A DNA stretch of 64,000 nucleotides from Tessaracoccus lapidicaptus. GTDB lineage: Bacteria; Actinomycetota; Actinomycetes; Propionibacteriales; Propionibacteriaceae. A model generated the notes under the pieces. It saw nothing but the letters and a program-made list of their open reading frames with translations. It was not told the DNA's origin and did not search any database. Both the position numbers and the translations under genes were made by a program. Position 1 is the stretch's first letter; every line of letters begins with the position of its first letter. This document shows positions 8,926-17,135 of this stretch, piece after piece. The stretch lies in the NCBI RefSeq assembly GCF_001693815.1, contig NZ_MBQD01000001.1:1-64000 (forward strand), in the 5' to 3' direction.

Positions 8926-9199
8926 CGGGCCGCCGCGCGAGCGCGGCCCCGAACACCACCATGCCGAGTCCCGCGGCGACGGCGAACGGCGCCTGCTGGC
9001 GCGCCACCTCGATCCGGTCCTCGTAGCGCTGCACGCGGCCCGCGCTCTCGTCGGTGAGGCTCGCGTACTCGCAGGTGTCGCCCGGGCCCATCTCGACGCC
9101 GCGACATGACGTCGACGGCGAGACCCACGACACCAGGCCCCACGCGGCGACGGCGAGGCCGGCCACGATGAACGCCCAGAGGCCCACCCGCTGCATCAT
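8894..9199 (-). CDS. Small two-TM membrane protein
   Basis: 101 aa, starting MMQRVGLWAFIVAGLAVAAW. Two hydrophobic segments flank an extracytoplasmic loop with CRGVEMGPGDTCEYAS, whose two Cys could form a disulfide, and a YEDR segment. Similar small proteins occur in other actinobacteria, but the function is unknown. ATG 9199 starts the first of two adjacent Met codons, with no clear RBS. The gene is convergent with the small ORF above and divergent from pepA. Confidence 0.6.
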   Translation of the reverse strand: MMQRVGLWAFIVAGLAVAAWGLVSWVSPSTSCRGVEMGPGDTCEYASLTDESAGRVQRYEDRIEVARQQAPFAVAAGLGMVVFGAALARRPVTGAATSDRR

Positions 9200-9259
9200 G
9201 CGGGCAAAGGTACCCCGGCGCTCCCGGGCGGCCCAACCCGACTCGCTAGGCTGACCGAT

Positions 9260-10765
9260 GTGACGCGCATCAACCCGACCCTGACCCTGTCCCGCAGCCT
9301 CCCGAAGTCCGCCGACGTCGTCGTGCTGGGAGTGGTCCCGCTCACCGGCGACGGCCTCGCCGTCGTCGGCGCCACCCCGGACCTGGAGAAGGCGTTCACC
9401 AAGGCCTACGGCCGCGGCATCAGCGACGTCGCCGTCGCGATGGCCGCGCAGTCGAAGCGCGAGGAGCTCACGCACGTGCCGCCCGTCGATGGCGCGCGCC
9501 TGCTGCTCGTCGGCCTCGGCGACGCCGACGTGACGCCCGAGGCCGTGCGGATCGCCGTCGGCTCGGCGTTGCGCGTGGTCGCGGCGCTGCCGGGCGCGGA
9601 CGGCCTCGAGGTCGCGGTGTCCCTCGAGGTCACCGATCCCGAGCTGCTGCAGGCTGCCGGCGAGGGCGCCCTGCTCGGCGCCTACCGCTTCGAGACCATC
9701 ACCGCCACCACGCCTCCCACGCCGGTGACGGCCGTGACGCTCGTGTCGGCCACCGTCGGCGCGGCGCAGAAGGACGCGGTGGCGCGGGCGAAGGTCGTCG
9801 CGGACGCCGTGTGCCAGGCCCGCGACTGGGGCAACACTCCCCCAAACCTCCTCTACCCGGAGACGTTCGCCGACGCGGCCCGCGGCTACGTGCGCGACGA
9901 GCGGATCGCCGTGGAGATCCTCGACGAGAAGGCCCTCGAGAAGGGCGGCTACGGCGGCATCCTTGCCGTAGGCGGCGGCTCGGCCCGCAAGCCGAGGCTC
10001 GTGCGGCTCAGCTACACCCCGCGCGGCGCCGAGGCGCACCTGGCGCTGGTGGGCAAGGGCATCACGTTCGACTCCGGCGGCCTCGACATCAAGCCCGCGG
10101 GCCAGATGGCGGGCATGAAGTTCGACATGTCGGGCGCGGCCGCGGTCGTCGCGGCCACCCGAGCCATCGCCGCCCTGGGTCTCAAGGTCAAGGTCACCGC
10201 CTACGCGGCGCTCGCGGAGAACCTCCCGTCGGGCAGCTCGTACCGGTCCAGCGACGTCTTGACGATGTTCGACGGCCAGACGGTCGAGAACTACAACACC
10301 GACGCCGAGGGCCGGCTCGTCATGGCCGACGCCATCGCCCGCGCCGGCCTCGACACTCCGGACCTCATCGTGGATGTCGCGACGCTGACCGGCGCCTGCA
10401 TGGTGGCCCTCGGCCTGCGCACCGGTGGCCTGCTCACCAACGGGGAGGCCACCTCGGACCTGCTGCTCGACGCCGCCGAGGCCGCCGGCGAGGACTTCTG
10501 GGAGCTGCCGCTGACGGACTTCACGCGCGAGCAGCTGAAGTCCACGGTCGCGGACATGCGCTCCGGCGCCGGGCACCGGTGGGGCGGGGCGCTCGTCGCC
10601 GGCGCGTTCCTCGAGCGGTTCGTGCCCGAGGGTGTCGCGTGGGCCCACCTGGACGTCGCGGGGCCGGCTGAGAACCCGGACGCGCCGTACGGCTACGTGC
10701 CGAAGGGCGGCACGGGGGTCGCGGTGCGGACGCTCGTGGCGCTCGCGGAGCTGTTGCAGGGCTGA
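9260..10765 (+). CDS. pepA: Leucyl aminopeptidase (M17)
   Basis: 501 aa, a cytosolic dizinc aminopeptidase that removes N-terminal residues from peptides. The C-terminal catalytic domain (about 180-501) shows GKGITFDSGGLDIKP with metal-binding Lys and Asp, MKFDMSGAA, and the M17 signature NTDAEGRLVMADA with the metal ligands Asp and Glu. The N-terminal domain (about 1-160) is diverged, as usual. GTG 9260 lies 7 nt after TAGGCT (9247-9252), so the mRNA is probably leaderless. Confidence 0.94.
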   Translation: MTRINPTLTLSRSLPKSADVVVLGVVPLTGDGLAVVGATPDLEKAFTKAYGRGISDVAVAMAAQSKREELTHVPPVDGARLLLVGLGDADVTPEAVRIAVGSALRVVAALPGADGLEVAVSLEVTDPELLQAAGEGALLGAYRFETITATTPPTPVTAVTLVSATVGAAQKDAVARAKVVADAVCQARDWGNTPPNLLYPETFADAARGYVRDERIAVEILDEKALEKGGYGGILAVGGGSARKPRLVRLSYTPRGAEAHLALVGKGITFDSGGLDIKPAGQMAGMKFDMSGAAAVVAATRAIAALGLKVKVTAYAALAENLPSGSSYRSSDVLTMFDGQTVENYNTDAEGRLVMADAIARAGLDTPDLIVDVATLTGACMVALGLRTGGLLTNGEATSDLLLDAAEAAGEDFWELPLTDFTREQLKSTVADMRSGAGHRWGGALVAGAFLERFVPEGVAWAHLDVAGPAENPDAPYGYVPKGGTGVAVRTLVALAELLQG

Positions 10766-10769
10766 CGGG

Positions 10770-11096
10770 TCACTGGCGGGCGCGCTTGGCGCGCAGCCCG
10801 TACTCGCGCATGCGCTTCGGGTACGGGACGACGCCGGCGTCGTAGCACGGCAGGTCGTGCCGGGCCGCGAAGTCGTAGCCGTAGGCGACGCTCGGGATCC
10901 CGCGACGGGTGGACTCGCCGTCCGCAGCGACGAGCAGCAGCGACGGCTTGTTGAACGAGGTCGGCTGTTCGACCCACGCCTCCACACCCCGCCGGGTCGC
11001 CACAAACTGCGACAGGTGCTGACGCATCGCGTCCGGCACCTGTCGCTCCTCGCGCGCCACCTGGACCTCGCGCCGCCGTCGTCGGAACCACCCCAC
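10770..11096 (-). CDS. Conserved actinobacterial small basic protein
   Basis: 108 aa, starting GWFRRRRREVQ and containing GVEAWVEQPTSFNKPSLLLV, AADGESTRR and YPKRMREYGLR. The pattern of an RRGVEAW-like stretch, LLVAADGExTRR and YPKRMR is shared with a family seen in corynebacteria and propionibacteria, sometimes loosely labelled oxidoreductase; the actual function is unknown. GTG 11096 was chosen as the start because the family begins MGWFRR. Convergent with pepA (4-bp gap) and divergent from lpd. Confidence 0.7.
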   Translation of the reverse strand: MGWFRRRRREVQVAREERQVPDAMRQHLSQFVATRRGVEAWVEQPTSFNKPSLLLVAADGESTRRGIPSVAYGYDFAARHDLPCYDAGVVPYPKRMREYGLRAKRARQ

Positions 11097-11148
11097 GGGC
11101 CCATTATGCGCCAGCGCCCCCAAGGCCCGGCGTGGGAGACTTGCCCGC

Positions 11149-12549
11149 ATGACGCACCCCTTCGACGTGGCCATCCTCGGCGCCGGGTCCGCCGGCTACG
11201 CCTGCGCGCTGCGGGCCGCCCAGCTGGGCCTCAGCGTGGCGCTCATCGACGACACCCCGCTCGGCGGCACCTGCCTGCACCGCGGCTGCATCCCCACCAA
11301 GGCGTGGCTGCAGGCCGCCAAGGTGCGCCGCACGGTGGCGAAGGCGGCGTCGTTCGGGATCGGCGCCACCCTCGGCGACACGGACCCGGCCGCGCTGCTG
11401 GCCTACACCGACGGCGTCGTCGGGCAGCTGCACCGCGGCCTGGAGGGCCTCATCGCGCAGCGGGGCATCACGGTGATCCGCGAGCGCGGCACGCTGGTCG
11501 CCGATGACCGCGGGCCCGGCATCGAGACCGGCGCCACCGTGCACCGGGCGCGCGCCGTCGTGCTCGCCACCGGGGCGGCGCCCGTCACGCTGGGCCTGCC
11601 CGTGGACGGCGCGCGCATCCTCACCAGCGCGGACGCGCTGCGGCTCACGGCGTTGCCCGAGCGGGCCGTCGTGCTCGGCGGCGGGGTGATCGGAGTCGAG
11701 TTCGCGTCCCTGTGGGCGGACCTGGGCGTCCACGTCACCCTGGTGGAGGCCATGGACCGGCTGGTGCCGACGGAAGAGCCGGGTCACTCGCGCATCCTCA
11801 CGCGGGCCCTCAAGGGTCGCGGCGTGGACGTGCGCCTCGGTGCCCCCGTCGACACCGCCGAGGCGACCGACGACGGCGTGAGCGTCCAGATCGGCGGCGA
11901 GACGGTCGCGGCCGACGCCCTGCTGGTGGCCGTCGGTCGCCGCCCGGCGACCGGCGACCTCGGCCTCGAGGGCGCTGGGGTCGCCGTCAGCGACAGCGGC
12001 CACGTCGTCGTCGACGGCCAGCTGCAGACCACGCTGAAAGGCGTGTTCGCGGCCGGCGACCTCGTCGCGGGGCCGCAGCTGGCCCACCGCGGCTACGCGC
12101 ACGGTCTGTTCCTCGCCGAACGCATCGCCCACCTGCAGGGCCGCTCCGGGGAACGGCCCACCCTGCCCCGCGACGCCGGCATCCCGCGCGTCACCTACTC
12201 CTCGCCCCAACTGGCGTCCGTGGGGCTCACCGCCGACCAGGCCGGGCCCGACGCCGAGGTCGTCGACTACCACCTCACCGGCAACGGCCGAGCGCAGATC
12301 CTGCGGGCACCGGGCGACCGGGAGACGGGCGTCGTGCGGCTCGTGCGCCGCCCCGGCGGGGAAATCGTCGGGGTCCACCTGGTGGGCGACGACGTGGCCG
12401 AGCTCATCGGTGAGGCCGCCCTCCTCGTCGGGTGGCAGGCGACCCCCGACGACGTCGCCGGGATCGTGCACGCCCACCCGACGCTGGGCGAGGCGATCGC
12501 GGAGGCGAACTGGGCTCTCGCCGGTCGGCCTCTGCACATGCATGGGTGA
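11149..12549 (+). CDS. lpdA: Dihydrolipoyl dehydrogenase (E3)
   Basis: 466 aa. The N-terminal FAD Rossmann motif GAGSAGYACALRAAQ and the redox-active disulfide GGTCLHRGCIPTK, a second dinucleotide motif VLGGGVIGVEFASLW for NAD, the FAD segment GVFAAGDL, and the C-terminal catalytic HAHPTLGEA are all present. It reoxidises dihydrolipoamide on the E2 subunit with NAD+. It lies 52 bp upstream of the E2 gene in the same direction and is probably co-transcribed with it. Confidence 0.94.
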   Translation: MTHPFDVAILGAGSAGYACALRAAQLGLSVALIDDTPLGGTCLHRGCIPTKAWLQAAKVRRTVAKAASFGIGATLGDTDPAALLAYTDGVVGQLHRGLEGLIAQRGITVIRERGTLVADDRGPGIETGATVHRARAVVLATGAAPVTLGLPVDGARILTSADALRLTALPERAVVLGGGVIGVEFASLWADLGVHVTLVEAMDRLVPTEEPGHSRILTRALKGRGVDVRLGAPVDTAEATDDGVSVQIGGETVAADALLVAVGRRPATGDLGLEGAGVAVSDSGHVVVDGQLQTTLKGVFAAGDLVAGPQLAHRGYAHGLFLAERIAHLQGRSGERPTLPRDAGIPRVTYSSPQLASVGLTADQAGPDAEVVDYHLTGNGRAQILRAPGDRETGVVRLVRRPGGEIVGVHLVGDDVAELIGEAALLVGWQATPDDVAGIVHAHPTLGEAIAEANWALAGRPLHMHG

Positions 12550-12601
12550 ATCGCATATAGGCTGAGGGCATTACCGCGGTACGCAAAGGAGCCACAGACA
12601 C

Positions 12602-14410
12602 ATGTCAACCGAAGTCACCCTCCCGGCACTGGGCGAATCCGTCACGGAAGGCACCATCTCCCGCTGGTTGAAGGCCGTCGGGGACACCGTCGAGGTGGAC
12701 GAGCCGTTGCTCGAGGTCTCCACCGACAAGGTGGACACCGAGATCCCCAGCCCCGTCGCCGGAACCGTCCTCGAGATCAGGTTCCAGGAGGATGACGTGG
12801 CCGAGGTCGGCGCCGTCCTCGCGGTCATCGGGGAGGCCGACGAGGCCGCCGCGCAGCCGGCCGCCGAAGCCCCCGCAGAGGAGGCTGCTCCCGCTCCCGA
12901 GCCCGAGGCCACCGCCGAGGAGACCCCCGTCGCCGAGGCACCGGCGGAGGAGGAGCCGGCCCCGGAGCCGGAGCAGGTGACCGAGAAGGCCCCCGCCGCG
13001 CAGGCCTCCGGGCCCGCCACCGGCACGGAGGTGACCCTGCCCGCGCTGGGCGAGTCGGTCACCGAGGGCACGGTGTCGCGGTGGCTCAAGAACGTCGGTG
13101 ACACCGTCGAGGCGGACGAGCCGCTGCTCGAGGTCTCCACCGACAAGGTCGACACCGAGATCCCCAGCCCCGCCGCCGGCACGCTGCTCGAGATCCGGTT
13201 CAAGGAGGACGAGGTGGCCGAGGTCGGCGCCGTCCTCGCCATCATCGGCGACGCCGAGGCCCAGCCCGCCGCGGCCGAGCCGACGCCGAAGCCGGAACCC
13301 AAGCCCGAGCCGAAGCCAGAACCCAAGCCCGAGCCGAAGCCGGAACCCAAGCCCGAGCCGAAGCCAGAACCCAAGCCTGAGCCGAAGGCCGAGCCCGCCG
13401 CGCAGCCCGCGCACTCCCCCGCCGTCGAGGCCGCCGTGGCCCGCCGCGCGGCCGAGGCGTCCGGCGACGGCACCTACGTCACCCCGCTGGTGCGCAAGCT
13501 CGCCAAGGAGCACGGCGTCGAACTGACCAGCGTCAAGGGCACCGGCGTCGGCGGCCGCATCCGCAAGCAGGACGTCCTGGAGGCTGCCGAGGCCGCCAAG
13601 AAGGCCAAGGAGGCGCCGGCTCCCGCGGCCGCGCCGGCCGCGCAGTCCGCGCCCGCGGCCGCTGCGAAGCCCGCAGCCGCCCCGCAGGTCCGTGGCACCA
13701 CCGAGAAGCTCTCCCGGCTGCGGCGCACCATCGCGGCGCGCATGGTGGAGTCGCTCCAGGTGTCCGCGCAGCTCACCGCGACGGTCGAGGTCGACGTCAC
13801 CGCGATCAGCCACATCCGTGGCCAGGTGAAGGACGACTTCAAGAAGCGCGAGGGCGTGTCGCTGTCCTACCTGCCGTTCATCACGGCGGCCGCGGTCGAG
13901 GCACTCAAGCAGTTCCCGGTCGTCAACGCCACGATCGACACGGAGGCCGGCACCGTCACCTACGCCGACGGCGAGCACATCGGCATCGCGGTGGACACCG
14001 AGAAGGGCCTGCTCGTCCCCGTCATCAAGGACGCCGGCGATCTCAACCTCACCGGCCTGGCCAAGAAGATCGCCGACCTCGCCGCCCGCACCCGGGCGAG
14101 CAAGGTGAACCCGGACGAGCTGTCCGGCGGCACCTTCACGATCACCAACTACGGGTCGGCAGGCACGCTGTTCGACACGCCGATCATCAACCAGCCCCAG
14201 GTGGCCATCCTCGGCACCGGCGCGCTCGTCAAGCGCCCCGTCGTCGTGGAGGACCGCTTCGGCAACGAGTCGATCGCGGTGCGGCACATGATGTACCTCT
14301 CGCTCAGCTACGACCACCGCCTCATCGACGGCGCGGTCGCGGCCCGGTTCCTGTCGTCCGTGAAGGAGCGGCTGGAGGACGGCGACTTCGGGGGCGAGTT
14401 CGGCCTCTGA
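12602..14410 (+). CDS. sucB: 2-oxoacid dehydrogenase E2 (dihydrolipoamide acyltransferase) with two lipoyl domains
   Basis: 602 aa. Two N-terminal lipoyl domains (about 1-77 and 140-217), each with the lipoylated Lys in STDKVDTEI; a Pro/Lys/Glu linker made of four 8-residue repeats; a peripheral subunit-binding domain ([19 protein letters not shown]); and a C-terminal acyltransferase domain ending with the active-site [10 protein letters not shown]. It transfers acyl groups to CoA. Whether it serves pyruvate or 2-oxoglutarate dehydrogenase cannot be told from sequence; actinobacteria share this E2. AAGGAG lies 10 nt before ATG 12602. The nearby lpdA, lipB and lipA supply the partner and the cofactor. 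Confidence 0.92.
   Translation: MSTEVTLPALGESVTEGTISRWLKAVGDTVEVDEPLLEVSTDKVDTEIPSPVAGTVLEIRFQEDDVAEVGAVLAVIGEADEAAAQPAAEAPAEEAAPAPEPEATAEETPVAEAPAEEEPAPEPEQVTEKAPAAQASGPATGTEVTLPALGESVTEGTVSRWLKNVGDTVEADEPLLEVSTDKVDTEIPSPAAGTLLEIRFKEDEVAEVGAVLAIIGDAEAQPAAAEPTPKPEPKPEPKPEPKPEPKPEPKPEPKPEPKPEPKAEPAAQPAHSPAVEAAVARRAAEASGDGTYVTPLVRKLAKEHGVELTSVKGTGVGGRIRKQDVLEAAEAAKKAKEAPAPAAAPAAQSAPAAAAKPAAAPQVRGTTEKLSRLRRTIAARMVESLQVSAQLTATVEVDVTAISHIRGQVKDDFKKREGVSLSYLPFITAAAVEALKQFPVVNATIDTEAGTVTYADGEHIGIAVDTEKGLLVPVIKDAGDLNLTGLAKKIADLAARTRASKVNPDELSGGTFTITNYGSAGTLFDTPIINQPQVAILGTGALVKRPVVVEDRFGNESIAVRHMMYLSLSYDHRLIDGAVAARFLSSVKERLEDGDFGGEFGL
13286..13381 (+). repeat. Four 24-bp tandem repeats encoding the PKPEPKPE linker
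   Basis: Units start at 13286, 13310, 13334 and 13358. They alternate between two variants (GCCGGA and GCCAGA), so a 48-bp pair has duplicated. The frame is preserved, and the encoded Pro/Lys/Glu linker would be stiff and extended. Confidence 0.85.
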
Positions 14411-14422
14411 TCGACGCATTCC

Positions 14423-14456
14423 GACGGGCGTCATCCCTCGCGGGGTGGCGCCCGTC
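14423..14456. terminator. Hairpin between convergent sucB and carH
   Basis: GACGGGCG (14423-14430) pairs with CGCCCGTC (14449-14456), with inner pairing CATCCC/GGGGTG. It lies between the two convergent 3' ends. There is no clear T run. Confidence 0.65.
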
Positions 14457-14474
14457 GTCGCGTCTCCGTCGGGG

Positions 14475-15350
14475 TCAGAGCCGGCCGGCGGCCAGGCTGC
14501 GGTGGAGCAGTGCGGCGGCCTCCGCGAGGCGGTCCGGCAGCGGGTGGGCGCCATCGACGGCGTCGCGCAGCGATCCCCCGACCCACACCGACAGCGGCGG
14601 CGAGACCCGGCGCAGCGCGTCGATCAGCTCCTGCGTGACGGGCAGCGTGGTCGTCGCCGTGACGCCGACGACGGCGGCCCGGGCACGACTCCGCTCGGCG
14701 GCCAGCACCCACTCGCCGGTCGGGATGTCGGACCCCAGGTAGACCACCTCGACGCCGCGGCGCCGCAGGCAGGTGGCGAAGCAGAGCAGGGCGAGCTGGT
14801 GCCGGTCGCCGGCCGGGAGCCCCACGAGGACGGCCGGACCGCCCGCCGTCGCCGGGGCGGCGTCGAAGACCGCCGCGACGGCGCGCATCAGCCCCGCGCT
14901 CGCGAAGTGTTCCTGGGCGACGGACAGCTCGCCGCTCTCCCACGCCTGTCCGAGCCGCACGAGCTGCGGGAGTATCCAGTCGTCGGCCACCTCCTCGAAC
15001 GGCCCGCTGGCGAGCGCACGGCCGAGCACGTCCGCCAGTGCCGCAGGTTCGAGCGACGCGGCGGCGGCGACGAACTCGGACCCGTCTGGCCGCGCCGACA
15101 CGGCGCCGACGTCCTCCGGGGCCGCGGGCATCGCGGTGAGTTCCGCGACGCTGGCGGCGGCACGCGATGCAGGCACCCCCGCCTCGACCAGCGCGGCCAT
15201 CTCCCGTAGCACCGCAAGCTGGGCGTCGTCGTAGAGGCGGTACCCGCCGGACGACCGCACGGGGCGCACGACCTCGTAGCGGCGCTCCCAGACCCGGAGT
15301 GTCGCCTCAGCGACCCCGGTGAGGGCAGCCACCTGCTTGACTGTGTACAT
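14475..15350 (-). CDS. CarH/LitR-type MerR regulator with B12-binding photosensory domain
   Basis: 291 aa. An N-terminal MerR winged helix (YTVKQVAALTG, LRVWERRYEVVRP, GGYRLYDD; residues 1-70), a helical B12-capping domain with the W-x9-EH signature (Trp137, Glu147-His148), and a cobalamin-binding Rossmann domain with D182-R183-H184, where His184 is the expected lower axial ligand, followed by GVEVVYLGSD. CarH proteins bind promoters as tetramers in the dark with adenosylcobalamin and release on illumination. The residue after Trp137 is Glu138, whereas Thermus CarH has His132 there. GGGAG lies 8 nt upstream of ATG 15350; an upstream in-frame ATG lacks spacing. It is divergent from the carotenoid genes it probably represses. 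Confidence 0.85.
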   Translation of the reverse strand: MYTVKQVAALTGVAEATLRVWERRYEVVRPVRSSGGYRLYDDAQLAVLREMAALVEAGVPASRAAASVAELTAMPAAPEDVGAVSARPDGSEFVAAAASLEPAALADVLGRALASGPFEEVADDWILPQLVRLGQAWESGELSVAQEHFASAGLMRAVAAVFDAAPATAGGPAVLVGLPAGDRHQLALLCFATCLRRRGVEVVYLGSDIPTGEWVLAAERSRARAAVVGVTATTTLPVTQELIDALRRVSPPLSVWVGGSLRDAVDGAHPLPDRLAEAAALLHRSLAAGRL

Positions 15351-15390
15351 CGCTTCATCTCCCGCCGACATCGCACACCGTAGCAAACCC

Positions 15391-15468
15391 TGGACAAACC
15401 TTCGTCACATCTTGCCTCATCGCAATCGCCCCGCTAAGGTCGTTCCAAGGTTCGACAAACATTGGACA
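15391..15468. promoter_or_regulatory. Divergent carH/idi promoter region with TNNACA repeats
   Basis: TCGACA at 15452 and TGGACA at 15463 are exactly 11 bp apart. A further TGGACA lies at 15391, with a weaker TCGTCA 11 bp later. From memory, CarH tetramers read 11-bp direct repeats of type TNNACA. A sigma-A-like promoter for the isomerase/synthase gene is visible: TTGCCT (15412-15417), 17-bp spacer, TAAGGT (15435-15440), placing the paired repeats just after the transcription start. TGGACA at 15391 lies close to a possible -10 of carH on the other strand (TACGGT, 15382-15377), suggesting autoregulation. Confidence 0.6.
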
Positions 15469-15473
15469 CAGCC

Positions 15474-17135
15474 ATGATCGCAGACCGACACCGCGAGGCG
15501 GCCCCGCCGGCCGCCGGGGAGCCCGACGACGTCGTGCTCCTCGCCGAGGACGGCACCCCCATCGGGCGTGCGGACCGCATGCAGGTGCACACCACCGACA
15601 CCCCACTCCACCTCGCCTTCTCGACGTACGTGTTCAACGCACGCGGCGAGGTCCTGGTCACGCGCCGGGCGCTGGCCAAGAAAACCTGGCCCGGGGTGTG
15701 GACCAACTCATGCTGCGGCCACCCCAAGCCCGGGGAGTCGCTGGAGGACGCGGCCCGGCGCCGGATCCGCGAGGAGCTGGGGCTGCACGTCGGCCCGCTC
15801 ACCCCCCTCGTGCCCGACTTCCGCTACCGGGCCACCGACGCCTCGGGCATCGTCGAGAACGAGATCTGCCCGGTGTTCGCGGCCTTCGTCCCCGACGAGC
15901 AGCCGACGCCAGACCCGGGCGAGGTCGCGGAGTGGATGTGGGTGCCGTGGGAGAAGCTCGCGGACGCCATCACCGCGACCCCGCACGTCTACAGCCCCTG
16001 GGCGGCGCTCCAGGTGCCGCTCATCGCCGCCGGCCACCCGGACGCCGCGTGGCGCGCCACGCCCCCGTCGGTGGACGTCGGCTCCGCCATCGGCGACGTC
16101 GATGCGCTGCTCACCGCGGAGCTGGAGTCGCTGGCCATCGAGTGGCGCGAGTACGCCGGCGACTTGGGCCTCGACGTCCTGCCCGCCGACCTCCCCCGTT
16201 GGCTCGGCTCGCTGCTGGTCGGCCACGGCAAGCGGCTCCGCGTCGCCCTGGCCTACTGGGGCTTCATCGCCGCGGGCGGTGTGCACGGCTCGACCGGCTA
16301 CCGCAACCTCGTCCGCGTCGCGGCCTCCCTCGAGACGCTGCACCTCTTCGCGCTCATCCACGACGACGTCATGGACGAGTCGGACTCGCGCCGCGGCCGC
16401 CCGTCCGCGCACCGTCAGGCCGCCCGGTGGCATCGCTCCGCCACCGCCTTCGGCGACCGCGAGGTGTTCGGCCGCAACCTCGCCATCCTGCTCGGCGACC
16501 TCGCCCACACCATGGCGGACCGGCTCGTCGACGGGCTACCGCAGCCCCTGCGCGACCTCTGGTACGTGCTCTCGGTGGAACTCATCGCCGGGCAGCGGGC
16601 GGACCTCACCGGAGCGGCAGCCGCGCGCCGCGACCGGGGCCACGCCGAGTACATCGCCCGCGCCAAGACCGGCCGCTACACCGTCGCCAGGCCGCTGCAG
16701 CTGGGCGCGACCGCGGCCGGCGCCACCGCGAAGGCGGTCGCGACGCTCCTCGAGTGCGGCGACCACCTCGGCCGCGCGTTCGCCCTGCGCGACGAGTACC
16801 TCGGCGTCTGGGGAGATCCCGACATCACGGGCAAGCCCGCCGGCGACGACCTCAGCGAGGCCAAGGCCACCGTGCTGCTGTCGCTGGCCGGCGACCGGCT
16901 CACGGGGGCAGGCGCCGAACTCGTCGCCCGAGTCGGCACTCCGGCGTTCGGCCGCGACGACGTCGCACCCCTCGCCGACGCCATGCGCGCCGCAGGCGTG
17001 GCCGACGAGCTGGAGGCCATGATCGCCGACGCCGTCGCCGAGGGACTCGCCTGCCTCGACACCCTGCCCCTCACCGCGGCCGGCGTCACCGGCCTCCGCG
17101 ACACCGCCCACTCACTCGCCTGGAGGGACGCCTGA
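15474..17135 (+). CDS. Fused isopentenyl-diphosphate isomerase (type I) and polyprenyl (GGPP) diphosphate synthase
   Basis: 553 aa in one uninterrupted frame. Residues 1-180 are a type I Idi: metal-binding His pair in HTTDTPLHLAF, the catalytic Cys in WTNSCCGHPKPGESLEDAAR with the Nudix-like helix, and GIVENEICPVF. Residues about 195-553 are an all-helical trans-prenyltransferase: first Asp-rich motif IHDDVMDESDSRRGR, and second region FALRDEYLGVWGDPDITGKP, where the usual DD is DE. One protein would make DMAPP and then elongate to (G)GPP for carotenoids. ATG 15474 was chosen, with only a weak GGA upstream. The CrtI ATG overlaps the stop codon. Confidence 0.85.
   Translation: MIADRHREAAPPAAGEPDDVVLLAEDGTPIGRADRMQVHTTDTPLHLAFSTYVFNARGEVLVTRRALAKKTWPGVWTNSCCGHPKPGESLEDAARRRIREELGLHVGPLTPLVPDFRYRATDASGIVENEICPVFAAFVPDEQPTPDPGEVAEWMWVPWEKLADAITATPHVYSPWAALQVPLIAAGHPDAAWRATPPSVDVGSAIGDVDALLTAELESLAIEWREYAGDLGLDVLPADLPRWLGSLLVGHGKRLRVALAYWGFIAAGGVHGSTGYRNLVRVAASLETLHLFALIHDDVMDESDSRRGRPSAHRQAARWHRSATAFGDREVFGRNLAILLGDLAHTMADRLVDGLPQPLRDLWYVLSVELIAGQRADLTGAAAARRDRGHAEYIARAKTGRYTVARPLQLGATAAGATAKAVATLLECGDHLGRAFALRDEYLGVWGDPDITGKPAGDDLSEAKATVLLSLAGDRLTGAGAELVARVGTPAFGRDDVAPLADAMRAAGVADELEAMIADAVAEGLACLDTLPLTAAGVTGLRDTAHSLAWRDA

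Noticed and set aside
16000-16250. Possible idi/crtE gene boundary
   Set aside because: No stop codon or internal RBS was found between the two catalytic parts; treated as a fusion.
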